Positions 34,306 through 45,454 of a stretch of DNA of 64,000 bases are shown here, in pieces. The DNA is from Cryptomeria japonica (taxonomy: Eukaryota > Streptophyta > Pinopsida > Cupressales > Cupressaceae), in assembly GCF_030272615.1 (NCBI RefSeq), contig NC_081412.1:38508911-38572910 (forward strand). Direction: 5' to 3'. Every line of letters starts with the position of its first letter. The stretch's first letter is position 1. The translations under genes were made by a program, and so were the position numbers. The notes under the pieces were generated by a model. The model saw nothing but the letters and a program-made list of their open reading frames with translations, did no database searches and had not been told where the DNA came from.

Positions 34306-35690
34306 TACTTGTGTAGAGAGTTGAAGCGAGGGAGGATAGATAGCGAAAAGTAGCTAGAGAGAGAGACTATGGAGAGGGATGGAGGGAGGGAGGGAGGGAG
34401 AGAAAGGGATGAAGAGGTAGGGGGAGAGAGACAAAGGTGAGATAAATAGTAGTATGGAGGTAGATATTTAGGGAGAATAATAGTGGAGAGGGATGGAAAG
34501 AGAGGTAGGTAGAATGAGGGAGAGGAGAGATAAAGAAAGTAAGAGGGAATATAGATGGCTAGATAGAGAGAGGAGATAGAGAGTAGAGATATATGGATAA
34601 TTAGAGAGGTGAAGAGATGGAAGGAGGGAGCGATGCAAGTGTGAAGAGTGAGGGTGGGAGGGATATTTATATTGAGAAATACAAGTAGATAGGGAAGGAG
34701 GGATAGGTATGTATAGAAAGAGGAAGAGGAGATAGATATAAATAGAGATAAAAGGGGAGAGAGAGGATGGAAGGAGAGATATGTAAAAAATAGATGTGGG
34801 AAGGGAGTGAGGAGGAGGTATGTAGAGAGAGAGGGGGGGTCTATCTTAAGGTGTAGAGGAGAGAGTTAGATAGAGAGGGGATAGAGGGGTGGTGATAGGG
34901 AGAGAGATAGCTATAAAGCTCGGGGGAGACAAAGAGAGTGTGATAAAGAGAAATAGAGAGGCTAGAAGGTAGGGAGCAAGTGAGAGAGAGGGAAATTGAT
35001 GTAAATAAATGAAGGTATTTGGAGAGAGGGATATGGGAGATAAAGGTAAGTAGATAGGGAAAGGGTGAGAATGAGATAAGTAGAGAAGGAGCATGGGAGG
35101 GTAGGATAGAGAGAAAGGGAGAAAGAGAGGGAGAGGTATGTAGATAAGTAGAGGTATGGAAGGAGTAAGGGGATGTATGCAGGGATAGGGAGAGAGGAGA
35201 TAGAGATAAGGAGAGAGAGGCAAGGAGAGAGAGAGGTGGGGATAGGGGAGAGATGTGACATAGAGAGGAAAGAATGTGTGTGAGGTAGGTAGAGAAGAGA
35301 GTGGAGATTCAAAGAAGGGTGAGAGGGAATGTTTTAGAGCTTGGGGAAAGAGGAGAGAGTGAGATAGTGAGACAGGGGAGAGAGGGGAAGAGAGGGGGAG
35401 AGGGAGAGTGATAGGAAGAGAGATAGGTCTAGATATTGAGGGAGAAAAAGAGAGTCAAATAGAGATAGAGAGAGGATGATAATAAGAGCTTAGTGATTGA
35501 AATTCAACTAAGTTTGAGAAAATATAACATCTAGAGCTTGGGGAGAGAAGAGAGAGTGAGATAGAGAGAGGTAGAGAAGGAGAAGGAGAGAGATAGGAAA
35601 ATAGATAGGTTAAGAGTTTGGGAGAGACAAAGAGAATGAGATAGATATATAGCAAGAGAATGATGATAAGAGCCTACTAATTAATAAAAA
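34306..35690 (+). repeat. Purine-rich low-complexity block with about 190-bp higher-order units
   Basis: About 1.4 kb of GA-rich DNA (GAGAGG, GATAGA, GGAGGGAGG). It starts within 15 bp of the end of the pyrimidine block. Near the right end a larger unit repeats: AGAGCTTGGGGAAAGAGGAG at 35337, AGAGCTTGGGGAGAGAAGAG at 35533, and a weaker AAGAGTTTGGGAGAGACAAA at 35611. Each is associated with GAT(A/G)ATAAGAGC. Confidence 0.85.
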
Positions 35691-35699
35691 TTTGAGCAA

Positions 35700-37143
35700 G
35701 TCTAAAAAATTATAAGATCTACTAAGAACTAGAATCTGCATTATGAAACCATTCGCAAATATCCTGCCAATATATACATAAAATTTTAACTTAAAATATA
35801 TGAAAGATAAAAAGCAAAGAGCAATTAAAGTGTATGCCCCCACATTAAAGTGATTGTGTACGCCTTACTAGGAGCAATTGATTTTCTTCTTTTCTCTATA
35901 AATTGGAGAGATAAGGTTGTTGCAAGGTTGATCAGAATGAGTTGTTTATGTTTTGTCTTGATGTCGACATGCCTTGGTTGTTATTAGTGCCTTATTGGTA
36001 TAAGAGATGATAAGTTTTCTATGTAGTTGTGCTGAGATATTTTCATCGCATATCTTCTACGTTTTATATCTATTAATGCAATTTGGATATGTTATTAATC
36101 TATGTCTAAAGATGTTATACAACAAAAACTTAAGTGGTGAATATTTTCCAACTAGGGAATATTTTATATCGGCATTTGAAAATTGATGAATAAGTTGGAC
36201 CAAATAGGATGACCAGATCATCCCGAATTTATCAATTTTCGGTCAAATGCATTTCAATTCACCTTTATTTATACTAATTATTTGTAACGATTTAAATTTT
36301 TTGCCAATAAAGTTTATGTTTTCACAACAATCTATTTAATATTTTTGCTTGCAATTTCAAAAGTGTGCCTTAATTCACTACCATATTCACCAATAACCAT
36401 CAATAGTTCAATTTGCATGAGGACCCAATTTGCCTCAATATTTTTGGAAGTGTATCTTAACTCTCCACAGTATTCACCAATACCATTAATCATTCAAAGT
36501 GTGGGAGGATTGATTTCTCCAATTCTATTATAAGCCCATCCTGATCGACTATCCATAATCACCTAGTAAATTACAACGTATATATTTTGTCGAGGTTTGA
36601 TTCTCCCTACATTTCCTTTAGACATGTTAGAATTAAGTGGGATTCACCAAATATCTGCATACCATTTAAAATTCCTACTAAATTTACCAAATATGGATTG
36701 TAATAAAATTGTATTAAAGATCAAATTTGTTTTTACACAATTTGGTTGGTTTCGAGCTCTCAATTTAGATCAATAGCCAACTTATAGACATGAACAACCA
36801 TTGCTACATTGTCTATTACTAGTGCTACTCTCTGAGAATCTAAATGTAAGTGATCATTTATTTGAAGTGCTATAATATTATTAAGCTCAATTTGTTTGCA
36901 ATTTTTATTTCATTCTTATTGAGTAGGGAGACATTGGACATCTAGATTCTAGGCCCTAGGGGCAATGAATCTTATAGTCTATTATTGCTTCTTAAACAAG
37001 TAGATAGTTTTTTGGTTGGAGATGTCAAAAAGGAAGAAGGATAGGAATCTTGAATGTGGTGAAAGACAAGAGAGGCCAACAAAGTGTAGAACCTTAAATT
37101 CATACTTTAGCAATGTTTGTGGCAAAAAAGATGAAGGTATATT
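35700..37143. other. AT-rich intergenic DNA, no gene seen
   Basis: Short ORFs only. Near 36360-36480 a 105-bp segment is loosely duplicated (AAGTGTGCCTTAATTCACTACC, later AAGTGTATCTTAACTCTCCAC, each followed by ATATTCACCAATA or similar). This suggests a small decayed tandem duplication. Confidence 0.45.
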
Positions 37144-37988
37144 TGTTGGAATCAAGGATCACTGAGAGGGGGGGAAATCAGTGATTTATCGGTAAATTTT
37201 TTTTATGACTTATTCTCAAACCACTCGAAGCATATGGAAGCAAGTAAAATACAGAAACACAAGATAATCAACCACAAAATCATAGGACCAGGATTTTTAC
37301 ATGGAAACTCAAATGGGAAAAACCACGGTGGGATTTGAACCTACAATATTGAACTCCACTATGGCTAGTAGCAAAAAAATATTACAAAAGGGGAATGCAC
37401 TTTGCATTCAGGCACACTACCTAGAGCTTACAACTCAATTACAATAAGGGCTACAACCTTAGAAGGATCACTGCATTACAAATCATTTACAATGATGAAT
37501 TACAATGATTGAACTCCAAAAAACAATATCTGGATGAGTTCCAGTTAAGTGCAAAAACTTTGACTATATCTGCTCTACAACTTTGCTCTATTTTCTGGCT
37601 AAGTCAGCTACCTAATCAAGAATGTGCACGTGAAATTGCACCAAATAGGTTTGTCGATCACTAATCACTCATATTACATCATACCATAAAGATCTTCTGC
37701 ATCGGTTTTACATATCCGTAATCACAAAATAAACAATTATCAAATCAACCATACAATGTAACGTGTAAACATGAGTAGACTCAAACTGGATTACCAAAAC
37801 ACATACGAATCACCCAAATGATGATAAAATGATTTCTATAAGTCGGCTCTATCATCCCATGCATGAATCTAACCAAGAAAGAAAAATGAAGTAGGTGAGA
37901 TACGTAACCAAGAAAGAAAATTCAGTGGCGTTGATGTTCATGTTGCCTGTGCTTCCACGTTATTGCCTTATGATCACCTCTGGATGTA
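37144..37988 (-). mobile_element. Probable solo Copia LTR, right edge tentative
   Basis: It begins TGTTGGAATCAAGGATCACTG followed by a G-run and AATCAGTG. It carries the mirrored landmark GGGAAAAACCACGGTGGG near 37318. This layout matches the other Copia LTRs in minus orientation. ATATT stands at 37139-37143 and again at 37989-37993, a candidate 5-bp duplication. However, the LTR would then end in TA rather than CA, so the right edge is uncertain. Confidence 0.5.
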
Positions 37989-38945
37989 ATATTAAAAGGG
38001 AGATAGTTGAATTTTGATTATGATTGATGTTTATAATAATAACAAAAAACACATAAAGTTGGTATATCAAACACATCAAGGGTGTTGTTTATAATATAAG
38101 AAATAGAGAGGAATCTTGTAGGCTAACAACTATGTAATGTAGGCAAACAGCTAAAATGGTGACATAATTTTAAAAGTAATCTTCTGAAACACGTTACTAT
38201 TATTTTCTTAAAATTCTTTTTTAAAAATATAAGAAACAAAGAGGAATCTTGTAGACTAACAAAGACGAAATTGGTAAGTTGTTTCCACGTTGTTGCCTGG
38301 CAAGAACATGACAACAGTGAAGGCAAAGTTTATCTAGTGTGTTATTGCATTTCAAGAAAATCAGTCACCAACCTGATCAAGTCGTCGATTCCACCATGTG
38401 ATGACAAAAGCAATGGAAAAAAAAATTAGGCATTCGCACCAAATCACTTTACAAGTCACTATTCGCACCAAATCACTTTACAAGTCATTATTTCTCACAC
38501 ACAAGGCGAAAACTTCAGGTCACTCCAAGTTACCACACCTACCAAAAGAAGACAAAAGTAGTTGGCACATGCATTCACTAAATATAAAAGTAAATATCAG
38601 ATTGTGACAAATAAAAATAAAATAAAGAACATGCATCATTAAATTTGAAAATAAGGTTTGAATTCGTAACAAAGCTCATGTATCATTAAGAAAAGATAAG
38701 ATTCGAATTTGTAATAAAGAATTAAATGTATGTATGTATGTAATATATATACACATACACACACAAACATATATTTATATGTATGTATGCAACATGTATG
38801 ACATTAAATATTATTATATTTAATATTATTAATTTTTAATGAAATATGTTGAATATTATATTATAATATTTATAACAAAATATTTAATAATATTCTAATA
38901 TTACATATTTTATGAAATATTATAAATATTATATTAAAAATAATA
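37989..38945. other. Intergenic with short direct repeats
   Basis: Three repeats are visible. ATATAAGAAA..GAGGAATCTTGTAG(G/A)CTAACAA occurs at about 38095 and 38227. A 29-bp unit starting ATTCGCACCAAATCACTTTA is tandemly doubled at 38432-38460 and 38461-38489. The 37-bp segment at 38268-38304 matches the TNL upstream region. A TGTA/CATA microsatellite lies at about 38729-38790. No gene. Confidence 0.6.
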
Positions 38946-40270
38946 TTGTAGCATCTTAAATTGCATCCTTATGCAATTTCTTGTTTGTTTAGGCCTTATT
39001 TTAGCGTTCTTGGTCTTTTGTGCCTGACATGCTTTATCCAACCCTACTTAGAATTTCATCCTAGCTTCTCATCTCCATTTTGGATCTTAGGTTTAAGGCT
39101 ACATTAGAGGGAGCAAGGCACCTAGGGCAACCCGCTCCCAAAAGCGGGCCAATTAGGGTGCAATGGGGTGGCTGCAAGAAGTTGAGTCCCACTTTTGGGC
39201 AAAAAGTGGAAGTCTTTTCTCTGTTTTTCAAATTTTCCGTCGATTGATGTCAAAATTTGATGCACTTAGAGATTGAATCTCAAAAAATTTCAGTGATAGA
39301 AAATGTAGTTCTTGGAGTCTACTTTTCAAATATGTGATTTATTTTAATACACACATGCTAGAAATTCCTTTTTAGTAGGCATGTTTACAAACCAGTTTTT
39401 CAAAATGTTTGTGTTAGGACCATACCACACATGTGTACGACCACCCTTTTTTGATGGAAATAAATGAATTTTTGCAAATCCTTCTGGGAAATGATACCTA
39501 AGACACCAAATATTGATAAGAATATTTTTGCTTATTTTTTTATTGAATATATTTTTTTATATTAATTTTTAACTAACTGTAAAGTATATTTTCAAAACAT
39601 CAGGTGTACGACCACCATAATTTGATTTCATATTTTTCAATTTTTTTTTTTTAAATATTCAAAAGAATTGTATGTAGATTTATGTCATATAATTTATTTT
39701 TCTAAAATACTAGAAACAAAAAGGTTATTAAAGTTTTAGTGAACCTTGGTATTTTACGTTTAGGTTCCACTTTTGATTAATAAATAAAACAAAAATAGTA
39801 AAAATAATATTATCACTATGAAATTTATATTTCTGAAATCAGGATGCTGAAAACTCTAATGGGTTTTCGTTTCGTAAAAAAATTCAATCAGAAAGGCCCT
39901 CAAAAAATTAGGCCAAGGTAGAAATCTAATGTTGTTTTATCTTAGTCATTTTTTTGGAGGTCCAAGCATAGGCTTGGTGGGACCAAGCATATCCCAAAGC
40001 AAAAAACAATGCTAAGGGTTGTTTCTCACCCCTAATTTTAACAAATGGGCACCCATATTTTAAATTCAAAAAACGGGTGCCCGTTTCGCTTTGTACTGTT
40101 GAAAGCGAAATAGGTACCCGATTATAAAATGGGTACCCATTTCATTAAATAACGGGCAACCATTTCTGAAAAGATCCGTTGGTCCAGAATGTGGTCCACA
40201 AGCACAAATCCCAATGATTGAATGATTTTTCAATCATTGCCTGATAGGTACAATCTGCAAAGAGAATGTT
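38946..40270 (+). other. Possible Gypsy LTR start, then 5' flank of the transposase-like gene
   Basis: TGTAGCATCTTAAATTGCAT at 38946 resembles the 5' end of a plant Gypsy LTR, but I cannot trace a full LTR. GTGTACGACCACC occurs at about 39435 and 39604. From 40047 to 40160 there is a cluster of palindromes: AATGGGCACCCAT, AACGGGTGCCCGTT, AAATGGGTACCCATTT. The same type of palindrome recurs at 50885-51260, on the far side of the two genes in between. They are candidate transposase-binding subterminal repeats. Confidence 0.45.
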
Positions 40271-43200
40271 TTGATTAATCATTCTCTTTGTTTGTCTTAT
40301 TGTCTATTTGGTAAGGAGATCGATTTGAATTCAAAATTTGGTGTAGCCATGAGATCAAATCAACGTAGGAAGAGGCAAAGGAAGGTTCTGACAACTGAGG
40401 AGATTGCAACAAATAGGGAGAAGGAGGCAATGTGTCAACAAGACAGAAGATCAAGAATGAGACAAGGAGCTTCAAGTTCCACAATCGTTTCAGAAGAGGA
40501 GAACATCAATGAGACCATAAATGCTAACGAAGGAAACACAATACAACCATTTAATTTAGGTTCGTCTTCTAATCCATTATTGGATACATGTATGTCTTCA
40601 CAACCCTATGTTTTTTCTCATGAAGAAATTGGTGATTTGGTAGAAGCAGGTTACTTATTAAATGAAATGCCAATTGAAAATCAAACCCCAAATGAAATTA
40701 GAACTCAAGTTGAAACTGAATTTGAAATCCAAATTGAAACCCCAAATGAAACTAGATCTCAACTTGAAACAAAAATTGAAATTGAATTTGAAACTCCAAA
40801 TGAAATTAAAAATCCACCCACAACTAAAACCAATAATGTGTATGTAGACATGGAAACACCAATTGAAAATGAAACATGTTTGAATGATAATCAAACGAAT
40901 GAAAATTTTGAAATTAAAAGTGATGTACTAGACAACCTTCCTGGCTTGGTTTCATGGAGACAGATTAGGACACATGCAAATAGATTGTTTAGACATTTTT
41001 TTTATAATAAGAAATTTGGGTTTCAATGTCAATTAATGGTACAACTAATTAAAATGACTAAAATGCGAAAAGTGATGAAGAAATTAGGATTTTATGTCAA
41101 ACCCAAGAAGAAGGACGAGTCTTTAAAACAAGTTGTATCGATTGCTGCTAGCGCCTTTGATACAATTGGAAAGAAAAGTCGTTCTAAAGATAAAAATGTG
41201 GCACGATGGGAAATAACAACAAATTTAGTAAGCCAAACAACTTCTAATAAAAGAATGATGAGTAACATAAGTGGATATCTTAATATTCATTGCAAAACTT
41301 TGTCAAGAGTTGTAAAAAGAAGAGTTAGTTTTGAAAGTGATCCAGCAAACAAATTGTGGACTTTTAGTGGTAGACTACCAAGGTTTGATATGAAACTTAC
41401 TGGTGAAGTCAAAAATTTGATCAAAAAATTATGGCATGATAATACAAGAGTATCACCTAATGTTAGAGATGTTCTTAAATTAAGAGTTGGGTCAAAAATT
41501 CGTGATCCACATCCAAAAAACCTATTGGACATGACTCAAACTGAATTGTACAAAAAAAAATTGGATGATAAGGTGTTGACTATTACCATTTGTCAAAGGT
41601 CTTTTGAAAAGTGTAAACCTTGGTATGTTTGGATTAACAAGGAAAGAGTCACATGTTGTTGCAAAACTCATGTTCAATTTTGCTACCATTATGATGTATT
41701 TTGATATATATGTGTTACCATGCATAGTAATGGAATGTTCCAAGAATGTGGTATAAATATACCACCTAAAACTATAAATGAGTTTATATCAAGTTTTTTT
41801 TGCAACCCACTAAATGAGCAAAAATTTCTTTTCAATGCATGTGTTTCTGGTGTATGTGATATATGTGGCAATCTTGCATTGTTGGATGAATGTTTGCATG
41901 AAAATCTCTCAAATGATTTTAGACAACAATTAGTTGATGTTAAAAGATTTAAAACTATTGAGTATCCACTGAAGGATGGAAAGGTTGGAAAACAATGTGA
42001 TCTAATCACTGAAAAAGTTAGTGTTCATCCATTTATGAATGAATTTAAGAGTAACATCGTACCTAAATATGTTAAACACACTCAAAATGATAGATGGCTT
42101 GATGGTCAGTTTCAAATATGTAAGGATACATTTCCTATTGGTAGTATACTTTTGATTGTTAACTTTGCAAAGAACTACATGCTTGCACCGCAAGATGAGG
42201 TCCAATCACAATACTACAATTCAGTGCAAGTATCAATTTTTGTCCATATTGTCTATTGGCATGCACTAGATAGTACAGAAGAGGATCGCAAAATTTTGAG
42301 AGAGTACCATTTCTATATGAGTGATAATAAATGACACTCATCTGAGTTTGTCCAGTATTGCTTCAAGACCCTTTTTCAGAATTTGAGGGAGAGAGAAATT
42401 CAGATGACACAATATCTAATATGGTCTGATAATTGCACAGGGCAATTCAAGAATGCTAGAATTTTTTATTGGTTGAGTAGGATTCATAAGAAAACTAATA
42501 TCGAACACATGTGGAGTTTTTTTGAGGCTGGACATGGGAAAGGAGAACATGATGGTGCCGGTGCATGTGTTAAGAGAACCCTTTGCAGAGAGCAACTCAA
42601 ATTCGAGGAAAAGGCTAAATAAAAAAATGCAAGTGCAATTATGGATTGGTGTAGTGCAAATTTATCCACAGGATCAAGTCAGAACTCTACAATTAGACAT
42701 TTCTTCTGGCTAGTTAAAAAGGAGAATATCCTTCCAAGATATGATTGTGATACAATCAATGGGTTAGCTAGATGGCATTCATTTAAGAGTTCTAATTCTA
42801 ACACTTGGACTATATGGACTAGAGAGCTTGCATGTTTTTTCAATTTTGTGTTGTAGATGAATGTGAAGAATGTGAGAATATGGAGTGGGTCGAAGAATGA
42901 CAACACAAATCCTTAACACCTAGTGAGACACAATATGAAGATGTTAGAATAATGAAGACCCAGATCATGCGTTTGCATCAGAAGATTATGATTGTGTTTC
43001 AAACCTCATACAACCTGGTAATTTAATTCAATTTATTGTTTATAACTTTAAATTATATATTTATATGCATTGTCATATAATTTATGATTGTATTTGAATT
43101 ATAAATTCTAACAAGTTTTATTTCTACATGTACTTAAATTTGTTTTCTAGGGCATGTGTATGTTGTTGGTGCACTTGAGGATAATGATGAGAAAGTTGAG

Positions 43201-43536
43201 TATTGGCTAGCTAGATGTGTAGAACCTAAGAAAAAGTTGATATGTGATCAAGTAGATGATGATGGTTTTCAGTATCCAGTTGGGTCTATTGTGGTAGTTG
43301 GCACATGGCTATGCAAATACTTAACAAGAACGAATGGCTTACCAGCTTATGGAGAGTACCAATCAGAAAAAAAGATTATACACTATTCTCATTTGGTGGT
43401 GGCAACAAACATCAAATTAGAAAGATACAAAGATATACCCACTAATAAGGTATTGTGGACACTTTCAGTAGAAGAACATGAGGCAATCATAGATGCATTG
43501 CAAAAGAGAGAGGATGCAAATGGTACATTAGGTTGA
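40271..43536 (+). pseudogene. Transposase-like gene, one frame with four nonsense codons
   Basis: One reading frame runs 40271-42856, interrupted by stops at 41702 (TGA), 42332 (TGA), 42620 (TAA) and 42854 (TAG) but with no frameshift. An intron (about 43017-43151, GT..AG) then leads to a last exon to 43536. A TGA and apparent frame change lie at about 42895-43000. The protein has a basic N-terminus, an 18-residue repeat (about 40687-40810, TPNEIRTQVETEFEIQIE) and a Cys-rich stretch KERVTCCCKTHVQF. A second Cys cluster is CVSGVCDICGNLALLDEC. Then follow LLIVNFAKNYML (42150-42185), IWSDNCTGQFKNAR (42420-42460) and FEAGHGKGEHDGAGACVKR (42520-42580). I recall this motif order from uncharacterised eukaryotic transposase-like (RNase H fold) proteins, where the first motif usually has Asp in place of the Asn here. 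Superfamily unassigned. Confidence 0.65.
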
Positions 43537-45440
43537 ATCAAATTTATATGCATGTAAGTTTGTGTTACTTGTGTGAACTCTTTTATATTTAATCATTATA
43601 ATTGTTTTTCTTTGTCCCTTTAACATTGTATTTGTCTACATTTGATACAATTTTATTGTAATCTCTTCATAGATTAATTGTAAGTTCAAAGATAGAATTA
43701 TGTCTAAAATAGAATTATCAGTTCAAAGATAAGGTTTATTCATAGTCATATAAGAACTATCACTATTCCTTGTACCATTCCTCATTATCATTGTATGACA
43801 ACTCTATATTTATAGTGTGATTTTTTATTTTACTACCATTCTATTGCCTCCTATCTCTCACTCTCTTTAGCCATCCTCCATTCTATCCATGCTTTTCATA
43901 CAACTACCATCCACACTTATAAACCTTCAATACACTAGTAAAGTAGTGTGGTCAATTTAAGAGGAAAGTGGATACTATGTAGCTCTTACTCTATTACACA
44001 TTTTTCATTCGAGGTTGTTACACACTCATTGCCTAATGGCTTTGTTATAGCTATATAAATGAATTATATTATGGAAAAGGAGGTCACAATGTTCACCTAC
44101 CATCTTTCAATGATAAATGTATAGATATTGTATATGAAGATAAATTCTAACCTAAATTACTTTCATGAACTCTAAGGACTATACTCTTGAATGCTTCTAA
44201 TCCTTAGCTCTTATATTTCTATCCATTATTTTGACGAGTTAGCTATCATTTTCTTACAATAAGCATGCATCAATACGGGCTTAGAAACAACTAACTAATT
44301 TAACTAAATATTTTTGGAGACATAATGAGTCAAATAATGACTATAGCATTAGCTTCCCAATATCTATGTGGTAGGATTTGGGTGTACATGTAAGTATTGA
44401 ACTCTAACTATTTGAATGTAATGGTTGGAATAGCAGGGCTTCCTTTACTTATTCCAACCCTTCAAAATGTCAAAAGAATTATGCATTTCAAAAAGAAATT
44501 GACAAGAAATAATCTATGTCTACTTCCAATCAAATGTCTGTGACATCTAATTTTGTATCACTCAAACATCAAGGGCTAGGAAATTTACAAAGCTTAGCAA
44601 ATCATTGAATAATGTTCTTCAAACCTTCCTAGTAATTTGGTTAGCCTTAATTCCATCAATCTATTGGATTCCTCTATGAAATTAATTTATAATTAATAAT
44701 CCTTTTATAATTTTCATATCAAATTTATATGCATGTAAGTTTGTGTTACTTGTGTGAACTCTTTTATATTTAATCATGATAATTGTTTTCCTTTGTCCCT
44801 TTAACATTGTATTTGTCTACATTTGATACAATTTTGGTTTCATAAACTACATTGTATTAGTTATCTTCTTCTTAATGTTATTTTGTGCACATTGTAATTG
44901 TGTTACAATTGAATTCTAATTTTTTATGATATATTTATTTTATCATAATCTCTTCATAGATTAATTGTAAGTTCTTGATTTTATTATTATTTTAAGAATA
45001 GGATGTTATTATAAATTGGGATAATTATTTTATTGAATTATAAAATGTTGCACTATAAGATGATCAATCACAATGTTAAAATATAAAGTGATAAATAGAT
45101 CACATAACAAGTCATAAATAAAAAGTCCTATATATTATCACATAACAATTCTTGATGACATAATAACAAGTCTTGAAAAAATAATAATAAGGAAATGACA
45201 TTAAAACAAGTCCAAATAACATAATAACAAAACAACATCACATATATAATCACTAGAGTGTGCCAAATCACATAACAAGACCTGATATCATAATAGCAAT
45301 GAAATGACATAATAAAAATTCCTATATATAATCACATAACAACAAGTCCTATATATAATCACATAATAACAAGTCCCAGGATAATATAACAAGTGTCATC
45401 ATAAAAAGTCCATAATACAATAACATGACATGATCTAAAA
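43537..45440. repeat. Direct repeat flanking about 1 kb, then an AACAAGTCC minisatellite
   Basis: A segment of about 120 bp starting ATCAAATTTATATGCATGTA at 43537 recurs almost unchanged at 44718. In the second copy the shared tail AATCTCTTCATAGATTAATT is separated by about 110 extra bases. The DNA between the copies (43700-44715) has no ORF. A GTTCAAAGATA motif is also doubled near 43685 and 43722. From 45100 to 45420 a degenerate minisatellite repeats CACATAACAAGTCCTATATATAAT-like units. Confidence 0.75.
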
Positions 45441-45454
45441 TATATAATCTAAGA

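Noticed and set aside
33447-34353. Long Ser/Leu/Pro open frames on the plus strand
   Set aside because: They are translations of CT-rich low-complexity DNA; no domain or codon pattern supports a protein. The same holds for the antisense frames at 34846-35312 and 50000-50437.
40658-40894. Frames overlapping the N-terminal part of the transposase-like gene
   Set aside because: Out-of-frame readings of an 18-codon internal repeat.
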